Origin: Gammaproteobacteria bacterium | Lineage (GTDB): Bacteria; Pseudomonadota; Gammaproteobacteria; SURF-13 | Direction of reading: 5' to 3' | Assembly: GCA_023487615.1 (NCBI GenBank) | Contig: JAMDBH010000082.1 | Span: forward strand, 1 to 7,620 | DNA: 7,620 nt | In this document: piece by piece, positions 1 through 6,355 of the stretch | Layout: the number at the start of each line of letters is the position of its first letter | Numbering within the stretch: the first letter of the stretch is position 1 | Notes under the pieces: generated by a model | What the model was told of the DNA's origin: nothing | Seen by the model: the letters and a program-made list of their open reading frames with translations, nothing else | Databases searched by the model: none | Position numbers and translations under genes: made by a program

Positions 1-191
1 CGCTGTTGAATGTATGGGGAATAATTTGGCCGAACCAGAAAAAGGTGTTGGGGCTCAAGCCCGCTACGGACGCCGAGAAGGCCAAGGCCCGGCGCGCAGC
101 CTTTCTTGCTTCGCGCACCAACACCGCGCTTTCGATCCCCATGCTGTTCTTTATGGGCGCCTCGGGCCACGGCGTGACACTGTTTACCTGA
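1..191 (+). CDS. PuuD-like (urate oxidase N-terminal family) membrane protein, C-terminal fragment
   Basis: Only the last 63 codons are present, read from position 3 to the TGA at 189-191; the gene begins upstream of the window. The fragment carries NVWGIIWPNQKK, then a charged linker, then ASRTNTALSIPMLFFMGAS. That pairing of a WPxQKK helix end with an SRTNTxxSxPMLFFMGA helix is how I remember the C-terminal end of the membrane domain in the urate oxidase N-terminal family, whose best known member is the cytochrome-linked urate oxidase PuuD. Many members lack the cytochrome c tail, and this one also stops right after the last helix, so an oxidase role is not assured. The family assignment is by eye from a short fragment. 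Its stop codon overlaps an ATG (TGATG) that opens a 14-codon frame, and a terminator-like hairpin lies 66 bp downstream. Confidence 0.68.
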   Translation, partial: LLNVWGIIWPNQKKVLGLKPATDAEKAKARRAAFLASRTNTALSIPMLFFMGASGHGVTLFT

Positions 192-215
192 TGTCGTACT
201 ACACACCGCTTACAT

Positions 216-243
216 TTGCCGTTAGGCGTTTTTAGGTTAAAAT
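216..243 (+). promoter_or_regulatory. candidate sigma-70 promoter for argD
   Basis: TTGCCG (216-221, 4 of 6 matches to the -35 consensus) is followed after 16 bp by TAAAAT (238-243, 5 of 6 matches to the -10 consensus). Transcription would start near 250, immediately ahead of the hairpin at 258-280. The local AT-rich patch in a GC-rich window supports a regulatory role. It is a consensus match only; an alternative -10 (TTATAA) lies a few bases downstream. Confidence 0.35.
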
Positions 244-252
244 TGCATTTTA
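238..252. promoter_or_regulatory. inverted repeat overlapping the candidate -10 box, possible operator
   Basis: TAAAAT-TGC-ATTTTA is a perfect 6+6 inverted repeat with a 3-base centre. Its left arm is the candidate -10 box, so a bound protein would block initiation. ArgR is the natural suspect before an arginine gene, but the match to the TGAAT-N4-ATTCA ARG box is poor, so the regulator is left unnamed. Confidence 0.25.
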
Positions 253-257
253 TAACT

Positions 258-291
258 GGCGGCCCTGTCATGGGGCTGCCTTTTTGTTTTT
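258..291 (+). terminator. intrinsic terminator hairpin in the argD leader
   Basis: GGCGGCCC (258-265) pairs with GGGCTGCC (273-280) over 8 bp including one G-U pair; a further U-G pair can close at 266/272, leaving a loop of about 5 bases. The stem runs directly into TTTTTGTTTTT (281-291), the classic U-tract. The argD ribosome binding site (GGGA, 292-295) starts at the next base. It could end the upstream puuD-like transcript, but there is no room for a promoter between it and argD. Transcripts reaching argD must therefore read through it, which makes attenuation possible. Confidence 0.75.
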
Positions 292-304
292 GGGATTCTG
301 GAAC

Positions 305-1483
305 ATGACGGATTCATTAATGTCCACGTATAACCGGCTGCCGGTCACCTTCGATCACGGCGCCGGCGCCTGGTTGTGGGACAACCACGGCCGTAAATAT
401 CTCGATGCCCTCAGCGGGGTGGCGGTGTGCGGTTTAGGCCATGCCCATCCGGCGGTGACCGAGGCGATTTGCACCCAGGCCGGACGCCTGGTGCACACCT
501 CTAATCACTACGGGGTTGCGAGACAAGAAGAATTGGCGGCCGAACTGATCCGCCTGTCCGGCATGGATAAGGTGTTTTTCTGCAACTCCGGCGCGGAGGC
601 CAACGAGGCCGCCATCAAACTCGCGCGCCTCTACGGCCATCAAAAAGGCATCCAGTTGCCTACCATCGTGGTTGCGGAGGACAGCTTTCATGGCCGCACC
701 CTGGCCACCCTCACCGCCACCGGCAACCGCCGCATCCAGGCCGGCTTCGAGCCGCTGGTGCAAGGCTTTGTGCGGGTCGCCTTTAACGATCTCGATGCGC
801 TGCGCACCGTCGCCAGAAACAATCACAACATCGTCGCGCTGCTGATTGAGCCCATACAGGGCGAGGGCGGCGTCAACGTCCCCGATGAACATTATCTCAG
901 CGGCGTGCGCGCCTTGTGCGATGAATACGGTTGGCTCATGATGCTCGACGAGATTCAAACCGGCATGTGCCGCACCGGCAAGTGGTTCGCCTTCCAGCAC
1001 AGCGATATAAAACCCGATGTCATGACGCTGGCCAAGGGACTCGGCAACGGCGTACCAATCGGCGCCTGCCTCGCGCGGGGCGAGGCCGCGCAGACCTTCA
1101 AACCTGGCAGTCATGCGACCACCTTCGGCGGGAATCCCCTGGCGTGCAGCGCGGCGCTCGCCGTGCTTCACACCTTGGAGCAGGGGCATCTCGATGAGCG
1201 CGCCGCGGTTCTGGGCGAGCGCATGCTCAATGGCTTTGCGCGCGCACTGGCCGGTCATCAGCAGGTACGGGCCATCCGCGGCAAAGGCCTGATGATCGGC
1301 ATCGAATTGGATCGTCCCTGCGCCGAGCTGGTCGGCCAGGCGCTTTCGCAGGGTCTGCTCATCAACGTCACCGCCGAGAGAGTGGTGCGGCTGTTGCCGC
1401 CGCTTATCCTCACTGACGGTGAGGCCGACCAGATCATCGAGGGTGTGAGTACATTGATACACGCCTTTGCCAAAGCCGCCTAG
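305..1483 (+). CDS. argD: acetylornithine aminotransferase ArgD
   Basis: A 392-residue, class III, PLP-dependent aminotransferase of the cytoplasm. It converts N-acetylglutamate semialdehyde and glutamate to N-acetylornithine and 2-oxoglutarate in arginine synthesis; the family often also serves as succinyldiaminopimelate aminotransferase in lysine synthesis. Diagnostic stretches are LDALSGVAVCGLGHAHP (residues 34-50), the phosphate-binding NSGAEANEAAIKLAR (from 94), FHGRT (128-132), the PLP-nitrogen aspartate D215 in LDEIQTG, the Schiff-base lysine K244 in TLAKGLGNG, and TTFGGNPLAC (272-281). Length is normal for the family. The ATG at 305 is chosen because GGGA lies 9 bases upstream and the N-terminus MTDSLMSTYNRLP fits relatives; a TTG at 284 would lie in the terminator U-tract, and an ATG at 320 is a second possibility. 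argF follows after 13 bp. Confidence 0.95.
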   Translation: MTDSLMSTYNRLPVTFDHGAGAWLWDNHGRKYLDALSGVAVCGLGHAHPAVTEAICTQAGRLVHTSNHYGVARQEELAAELIRLSGMDKVFFCNSGAEANEAAIKLARLYGHQKGIQLPTIVVAEDSFHGRTLATLTATGNRRIQAGFEPLVQGFVRVAFNDLDALRTVARNNHNIVALLIEPIQGEGGVNVPDEHYLSGVRALCDEYGWLMMLDEIQTGMCRTGKWFAFQHSDIKPDVMTLAKGLGNGVPIGACLARGEAAQTFKPGSHATTFGGNPLACSAALAVLHTLEQGHLDERAAVLGERMLNGFARALAGHQQVRAIRGKGLMIGIELDRPCAELVGQALSQGLLINVTAERVVRLLPPLILTDGEADQIIEGVSTLIHAFAKAA

Positions 1484-1496
1484 CGTCGTCTGACCT

Positions 1497-2399
1497 ATGG
1501 CCGTGCGTCACTTTTTGACCCTGGCGGACCTCACCGCCGCCGAACTGCATACATTGATTCGGCGCGCGATAGAGCTCAAGACCATGCTGCGCGCCGGCGA
1601 GCGTTACGAGCCGCTGAAAAATAAAGTGCTGGCGCTGATCTTCGAGAAGTCCTCGACGCGCACACGGGTCTCTTTTGAAAGCGCCGTGATCCAGTTCGGC
1701 GGCGGAAGCATCTTTTTATCGCCGCAGGATACCCAACTTGGACGCGGCGAGCCGGTGGAGGACACCGCGCGCGTACTGTCGCGCATGGTGGACGCCATCG
1801 TAGTGCGCACCTTCGCCCATGAAAAGCTGGAGCGCTTCGCAGCGCACTCGCAGGTGCCGGTCATCAACGCGCTTACCGATACCTACCATCCCTGTCAGTT
1901 GCTCGCCGACATTCAGACCTACGTCGAGCAGCGCGGCGACATCAAGGGCAAGACCGTGGCCTGGGTGGGTGACGGCAACAATATGTGTCACTCCTATATC
2001 GAGGCGGCGCGGCTGTTCGAGTTTAACCTGCGCATCGCCTCACCGCCGGGCTACGATCCGGCCCGCGCCCTGCTCAAGGCGGGCGCGAAAAACTCCAAAC
2101 TGGTCCGCGATCCGCGCGAAGCGGTGAAAGACGCCGACCTGGTCGTCACCGACGTCTGGGCCAGTATGGGCCAGGAACAGGAACAGGACACGCGCGCCCG
2201 CGACTTCGCGGATTATCAGGTGAACGCCAAGCTCATGGCGCTCGCCAAACCCGACGCACTGTTCATGCACTGCCTGCCTGCACATCGCGGTGAAGAGGTG
2301 AGCGCCGAGGTGATAGACGGACCGCACAGCGTTGTATGGGACGAAGCGGAAAATCGCTTGCACGCGCAAAAGGCCTTGCTGGAATTTTTGCTCACTTAG
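1497..2399 (+). CDS. argF: ornithine carbamoyltransferase ArgF
   Basis: A 300-residue cytoplasmic enzyme that joins carbamoyl phosphate and ornithine to make citrulline, normally as a homotrimer. The carbamoyl-phosphate loop is SSTRTR (residues 52-57), followed by the HPCQ motif (131-134) that contacts the carbamoyl group. The ornithine-binding domain has DVWASMG (219-225) and the catalytic-loop cysteine C259 in HCLP (258-261). The SMG loop with an ornithine-type context, rather than an aspartate-binding one, separates it from aspartate carbamoyltransferase. Length is typical of the family, and all key residues I can check are present. No good Shine-Dalgarno sequence lies before the ATG. It begins 13 bp after argD stops, so translation is probably coupled to argD. 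The next gene starts 17 bp after its stop, extending the likely operon. Confidence 0.96.
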   Translation: MAVRHFLTLADLTAAELHTLIRRAIELKTMLRAGERYEPLKNKVLALIFEKSSTRTRVSFESAVIQFGGGSIFLSPQDTQLGRGEPVEDTARVLSRMVDAIVVRTFAHEKLERFAAHSQVPVINALTDTYHPCQLLADIQTYVEQRGDIKGKTVAWVGDGNNMCHSYIEAARLFEFNLRIASPPGYDPARALLKAGAKNSKLVRDPREAVKDADLVVTDVWASMGQEQEQDTRARDFADYQVNAKLMALAKPDALFMHCLPAHRGEEVSAEVIDGPHSVVWDEAENRLHAQKALLEFLLT

Positions 2400-2416
2400 C
2401 CATATAGGCAACCCGA

Positions 2417-3766
2417 ATGAGAAATTTTCTGCACAATTTACTCGGCGGGTTAAATCTTGCAACACTAAGACAGGTTCGCACCGCCGGTTTTCACATCAGC
2501 CTGGCGCAGGCCGTCGCACTCATCATACTGGATCTGCTGCTCGCTATCGGCACCGACTATTTTCGCGTCGGCGCCCCGGCGCAGTTCAACCTGTGGGGAT
2601 TATCTTCCTACAGTCTGAGTCTTACCCTGCTGCTGTTCGCCTGTGTTGTCGCCGCCTGGATGTACCGTATGCCCTATTTGGTGTTGGAGTTGCTGGTGGT
2701 CACGGCGAGCGCCATGCCCATTATATATGCCGCAACCCTGTTACTGGATGGTGTCTATGCGCAAGTTCCGCCGGGTCTGCCGCAACGGCTGATTTATTAC
2801 AGCTACTATGTCCTCGTCGCCTGGCAGGCGCTGATTTTTTTCCGTAGCCTGAAGCTGTTGACTGCGCGCCTGCCGCGGCTGCTCCCTGTGTTCATGGTGT
2901 TTTGCGCGATCGCCGTCTTACCATTATATTACCTGCCGCACACGGACTTCTGGCTGGCCGATAGGGACGAGACATCTACTTCGGCCCCGCGCAAGTGGGT
3001 CAACGCGGAGCAGGTGTTTTACCGGCAACCGGATTTGATTGCTAAGATGAAGGCCAAGCTATTGCCGGAGCGGCCGGGCATCAGTGATCTGTATTTCGTA
3101 GGTATGGGCAGTTACGCCCTGCAAGATGTATTCATGAAGGAGGTGCAGTATATCCGGCGCCAGTTCGATGAACGATTTGATACGCGCGATCGCTCCATCG
3201 CGCTTATCAATAACGAAAAAACCGCGCGGGACACCCCACTGGCCTCGTCCAGCAACCTGTCGCTGGTGCTCGATCATCTGGGTAGTATCATGCGCACCGA
3301 TGACGATATTCTATTCTTGTTTATAACCAGCCACGGGTCGGAAAAACATGAACTGTCCACCGATTTCTGGCCGTTGATGCTGAATCCCATCACCCCGCGG
3401 GATTTGTCCGAAAGGCTCGATCGCGCCGGGATTAAATGGCGCATCATCGTGATCTCGGCTTGTTATTCAGGCGGATTCATAGAGCCGCTCCAAAACGATT
3501 ACAGTTTGATTATCACCGCCGCGCGCGCCGACAAGACATCATTCGGCTGCTCCAATGAAAATGACTTCACCTACTTCGGCGAGGCCTACTTCAAAGATCA
3601 GCTCAGCAAGCAATTTTCATTTATCGAGGCCTTCCGGCAGGCGTCCCAGGCCATCGCGGAACGTGAGAAGAAGGAAGGCATCGAGGCCTCTTATCCGCAA
3701 ATGTATGTGGGTGCTCAGATGCAGATCAAGTTGAAAGAACTGGAAACTCGCTTAGGGAAGCTATGA
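2417..3766 (+). CDS. membrane-anchored legumain-like cysteine protease (peptidase C13 family)
   Basis: A 449-residue protein in two parts. Residues about 28-173 form roughly five hydrophobic helices (near 28-46, 65-83, 86-108, 127-143, 153-173). Residues about 195-430 are a soluble domain with the clan CD caspase/legumain signature: a catalytic His in FITSHGSEK (H306-G307) and a catalytic Cys in VISACYSGGF (A348-C349), each at the end of a hydrophobic strand. The following TAARADKTSFGCSNENDFTYFG stretch (367-388) is typical of bacterial C13 peptidases as I know them. Known C13 enzymes include legumain, which cuts after Asn, and the GPI transamidase subunit; bacterial substrates are essentially unknown. 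Which side of the membrane the catalytic domain faces cannot be told here. The ATG has AGG 8 bases upstream. Spacing of 17 bp from argF suggests co-transcription, though a link to arginine metabolism is not evident. Confidence 0.87.
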   Translation: MRNFLHNLLGGLNLATLRQVRTAGFHISLAQAVALIILDLLLAIGTDYFRVGAPAQFNLWGLSSYSLSLTLLLFACVVAAWMYRMPYLVLELLVVTASAMPIIYAATLLLDGVYAQVPPGLPQRLIYYSYYVLVAWQALIFFRSLKLLTARLPRLLPVFMVFCAIAVLPLYYLPHTDFWLADRDETSTSAPRKWVNAEQVFYRQPDLIAKMKAKLLPERPGISDLYFVGMGSYALQDVFMKEVQYIRRQFDERFDTRDRSIALINNEKTARDTPLASSSNLSLVLDHLGSIMRTDDDILFLFITSHGSEKHELSTDFWPLMLNPITPRDLSERLDRAGIKWRIIVISACYSGGFIEPLQNDYSLIITAARADKTSFGCSNENDFTYFGEAYFKDQLSKQFSFIEAFRQASQAIAEREKKEGIEASYPQMYVGAQMQIKLKELETRLGKL

Positions 3767-3786
3767 ATAAGGGTATATCCATAGTT

Positions 3787-3885
3787 CCCCTGTGTCCCTT
3801 GCAATGAAAAAGCTTCACCATGGAGGGCGCGGAGGAGAAACGAACCCTTCTTGAGGGTATTCCTCTGCGTCCTCTGCGGTAAATT
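3787..3885. repeat. three degenerate, alternately oriented copies of a CCTCTGCG-type intergenic repeat with a long hairpin
   Basis: Copy 1 (about 3787-3810, plus), copy 2 (about 3817-3840, minus) and copy 3 (about 3862-3885, plus) share a core best seen in copy 3, CCTCTGCGTCCTCTGCGGT (3862-3880). Over the core nearly all differences between copies are transitions. Copy 2 (3817-3836) and copy 3 (3861-3880) pair over 20 positions: 15 Watson-Crick, 4 G-U and 1 mismatch. A second small hairpin, ACCCT/AGGGT (3844-3858), sits in the loop. Sequences of this kind recur between genes in many unrelated bacterial genomes, as I remember them. Lying between convergent genes, it may protect or end the argD-argF-C13 message, but no U-tract follows. 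Confidence 0.6.
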
Positions 3886-3936
3886 ATTTATGGATAAGTT
3901 CTAAGTCACTTAGTGTGTGCAACAGGTTGCCTGCCT

Positions 3937-5448
3937 CTACGGTGTCAACTCGAAGTATCTCTCCAAAATATCCGGATCGTCGAAGTGGCGTCTGCCCACA
4001 AAGGCGGTGGCGTGATGTCCCCATTGGCGCATCGCGCCGGGTTGAGGGATGCCCATCGGCCAGAAAAAATATCTTTCGCCGCGCTCGCTGCCCGGCACGA
4101 TGCCATCGCTTAGAAACAGGCTGCGCCTTCCACCGTATAAAATGGGCAACGAGCGCAAGTCATCATAGCCGGCCCACCGATAGCTGATGGTGCGCCCTGT
4201 TACTGTGGGAGACTCCAACACCCGCTGCAAATAATGCGTAGTATGCGCAATGCGTAGCGTCAGATGTGCTCCCGGCTGCAATTCCGGCGCACGCTGAGGA
4301 ACGAAGGCGGTTTCTTCCAGGCTTTCCGGCTGGTCGCGGGGTACGGCGCGGCGAGTAGGAATAAACAGATGGTAACAGCCGCAATTGTGGATGATGTCGT
4401 ACATCCATGGACGGCCGTCGGGCGTTAAGGTCACGCGCCAGGTGATCCCATCCATATGGCCGCCCAAGAGATCGAATGCGCCGCTCTGCGGGCGCGAGGG
4501 GAACCACACGACGTAATTCAACTGGAGCAGGATTTCATCTGCGTAACGGGTGTATGAACTAAGCGTGTAGAGGGTAGGCCGAGCGGTATCAACGACAGGG
4601 TTTTCGCCGTTTGCCCACATCGGCGCGCCAAGGCGATCGTCCTCCGATAGGGTATCCACTTCAAAAATGGGCGCAAAATTCTTGAAGAGGCGCTGCAGAT
4701 CCGCGGCGCTCGGCTCAGGGATACGCAGCGGATTGCGGCGGGCGCGTTCCAATATTGCCGCAACCTCGTGCGCGCTGAGCGGCGGGGATGGCGCAGCCGG
4801 CGCATAACGGACGAACTGTCCGTCTACGGGGAGTGCGGCGACGTCGCGCGCAAAAACCTGGCGCACATCTTCATGCCAGCGATCAATGCCCCAGGCGAAG
4901 GCCATCGCAGTCAGCGGGTACAAGCCCACCACACGTTGCCAGCTAAGGTATTCGGGTGGCATGCGCACGATCGTTCTAAGCGCTTCGCGCCGCTGCGGGT
5001 CGTTCATGTCGGAGCCGCGCAACATACCGCCGCACTCGCGTATCGCCGCGTTGAGATCATTGCTGTTTATGCCTGCCGGAATGAAACGCAGCAGACGGAC
5101 ACGCTCGGCTTCGCCAAGGTTATTGAGTTCAACGCGATAGCCGGTTTCCGCCAAGGTTTGCATCCTCTCTACCCAAGCGGTAAAGACCGCATTCGAGACC
5201 GCTTCGGTGCGGAAACTGGAAAGAAAACGATCGGCGCGCAGATAGGGGAAGCCTGGAATACGGGCAGCCTGCGCATCGGCCGCGCCCGCATTCATCACCG
5301 CCTGGTCAACACTTGAAAAAAATTCCTCGCAAGGGCGTGCCGGGCCACCGCGCCCTTCCTCCGGCGCACTGACGTGGGGCAATCCGGCGCAGCCGTTCAA
5401 TACAACAGCCGCGCCGAACAGCGCTAAAAAGACAATAGCCCTGTACAT
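3937..5448 (-). CDS. uncharacterised lipoprotein with an HNCGCYH motif
   Basis: A 503-residue protein whose family I do not recognise. It begins with a lipoprotein signal: MYR, a hydrophobic stretch, and the lipobox LNGC with the acylated cysteine at C20, so it should sit on a membrane facing the periplasm. There are no further membrane segments. Residues about 40-260 are mostly helical and charged, with the aromatic-rich MPPEYLSWQRVVGLYPL at 163-179. The C-terminal half (about 265-503) looks like a compact domain, with LGGHMDGITW (H331, D333), YDIIHNCGCYH (H354, C356, C358, H360), and HH at 478-479. The clustered His and Cys residues suggest metal or haem binding, but that is inference. It is monocistronic: convergent with the C13 gene and divergent from the cytochrome b gene. 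The ATG at 5446-5448 gives a perfect signal peptide although no good Shine-Dalgarno sequence precedes it. Confidence 0.85.
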   Translation of the reverse strand: MYRAIVFLALFGAAVVLNGCAGLPHVSAPEEGRGGPARPCEEFFSSVDQAVMNAGAADAQAARIPGFPYLRADRFLSSFRTEAVSNAVFTAWVERMQTLAETGYRVELNNLGEAERVRLLRFIPAGINSNDLNAAIRECGGMLRGSDMNDPQRREALRTIVRMPPEYLSWQRVVGLYPLTAMAFAWGIDRWHEDVRQVFARDVAALPVDGQFVRYAPAAPSPPLSAHEVAAILERARRNPLRIPEPSAADLQRLFKNFAPIFEVDTLSEDDRLGAPMWANGENPVVDTARPTLYTLSSYTRYADEILLQLNYVVWFPSRPQSGAFDLLGGHMDGITWRVTLTPDGRPWMYDIIHNCGCYHLFIPTRRAVPRDQPESLEETAFVPQRAPELQPGAHLTLRIAHTTHYLQRVLESPTVTGRTISYRWAGYDDLRSLPILYGGRRSLFLSDGIVPGSERGERYFFWPMGIPQPGAMRQWGHHATAFVGRRHFDDPDILERYFELTP

Positions 5449-5502
5449 AAACGAGGATTGTAGTACGACTTTAATCAGAGTAGGCTAATAATAGTGATTC
5501 CG

Positions 5503-5531
5503 TGTGGGCAAACAAAAACGTTTGCCCATGC
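5503..5531. promoter_or_regulatory. perfect inverted repeat in the divergent promoter region, possible operator or leader hairpin
   Basis: TGGGCAAAC (5505-5513) and GTTTGCCCA (5520-5528) are perfect inverted copies around a 6-base AAAAAC centre; allowing two G-U pairs, the stem extends outward to 5503 and 5531. It lies 15 bp before the cytochrome b start and 54 bp before the lipoprotein start, in a 97-bp gap between divergent genes. No T-run follows, so it is not an ordinary terminator. An operator for one or both genes, or a hairpin in the cytochrome b leader, are the likely readings. I found no convincing -35/-10 pair here, though an AT-rich TAATAATAG lies at 5486-5494. Confidence 0.5.
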
Positions 5532-5545
5532 TACAGGTATGCAGA

Positions 5546-6355
5546 ATGAATAATAAAACCGCAATCTGGATCTATCGTCACAGCCTGCCGGTCCGTCTGA
5601 CGCACTGGGTCAATGTGTTGTGCCTCACAATTTTGGTGATGAGCGGCCTACAAATCTTCAACGCCCATCCCTCTCTCTACTGGGGCGAACGCTCCGATCC
5701 TGGTAAAGCCCTGCTTAGCCTGAAGGCCATGCGTGATGAGGACGGCAAGTTGATCGGCGTAACCCGCGTCCTCGATTACGCGTATGACACCACGGGCATC
5801 CTCGGCGCCTCGATAGACGGCGCCGGACAAATACGCGCCCGCGGATTTCCCGACTGGGCTACCCTACCCGGCCCGCAGTGGCTCGCGATGGGGCGGCGCT
5901 GGCACCTGTTTTTCGCATGGCTGTTTGTCGTAAACGGCCTGCTGTTCGTACTCTACGCCATCATCAGCCGGCATCTTGCCAATGACCTCATCCCCTGGTG
6001 GAAGGATCTTCGCGGCATCGGCCGTTCCGTACTCGATCATCTTTTGTTCCGCCATCCCAAGGGTGAGGCCGCGCGGCACTATAACGTACTGCAGAAGATC
6101 GCCTATATCCTGGTGATCTTCGGCCTGGGGCCGCTGATCGTACTCACCGGCTTGTCCATGTCGCCGATGCTGAACGCCGCCTTTCCTGAACTGCTGATAC
6201 TTTTCGACGGGCGGCAATCGGCCCGCACGATTCACTTTATCACTGCCTTCGCCTTCATCGGCTTTGTGCTGATTCACGTCTTCATGGTGCTGATCAGTGG
6301 CGTTTGGAATAACCTCCGCTCCATGATTACCGGCTGGTATGCGGTGAAGCAATGA
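5546..6355 (+). CDS. cytochrome b561-type membrane subunit (cytochrome b/b6 domain protein)
   Basis: A 269-residue inner-membrane protein expected to hold two b haems and pass electrons between the quinone pool and a periplasmic redox enzyme. The N-terminal [15 protein letters not shown] with H20 leads into helix 1 (about 22-38). Helix 2 (about 118-140) starts with H120 in RRWHLFFAW, helix 3 spans about 182-203, and helix 4 (about 228-252) carries H230 and H244. These histidines are the likely haem ligands. A long soluble stretch (about 40-115) separates helices 1 and 2, as in relatives paired with molybdoenzymes. The ATG at 5546 is preferred, with a weak AGG 9 bases upstream; a GTG at 5504 would start inside the inverted repeat and add 14 residues unlike the family, and an ATG at 5528 is also in frame. 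Its stop overlaps the next start (ATGA), so the two are translationally coupled. Confidence 0.85.
   Translation: MNNKTAIWIYRHSLPVRLTHWVNVLCLTILVMSGLQIFNAHPSLYWGERSDPGKALLSLKAMRDEDGKLIGVTRVLDYAYDTTGILGASIDGAGQIRARGFPDWATLPGPQWLAMGRRWHLFFAWLFVVNGLLFVLYAIISRHLANDLIPWWKDLRGIGRSVLDHLLFRHPKGEAARHYNVLQKIAYILVIFGLGPLIVLTGLSMSPMLNAAFPELLILFDGRQSARTIHFITAFAFIGFVLIHVFMVLISGVWNNLRSMITGWYAVKQ

Noticed and set aside
284..304. TTG start at 284 for argD
   Set aside because: It lies inside the terminator T-tract and has no ribosome binding site; the ATG at 305 has GGGA at proper spacing.
434..1462. Long minus-strand open frame of 342 codons opposite argD
   Set aside because: It is an antisense shadow produced by the GC-rich codon pattern of argD; its translation is low-complexity and resembles no family, whereas argD is certain.
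3901..3913. CTAAGT-C-ACTTAG palindrome as a terminator for the convergent genes
   Set aside because: A one-base centre cannot form a hairpin loop without opening the stem, the stem is AT-rich, and no T-run follows.
3919..3930. GCAAC-AG-GTTGC as a terminator of the lipoprotein gene
   Set aside because: The two-base loop is too tight, the stem is only 5 bp, and there is no U-tract in the minus direction.
4768..5316. Plus-strand frame of 182 codons opposite the lipoprotein gene
   Set aside because: The translation has no recognisable domain or start signal, and the minus-strand lipoprotein has a perfect signal peptide and lipobox.
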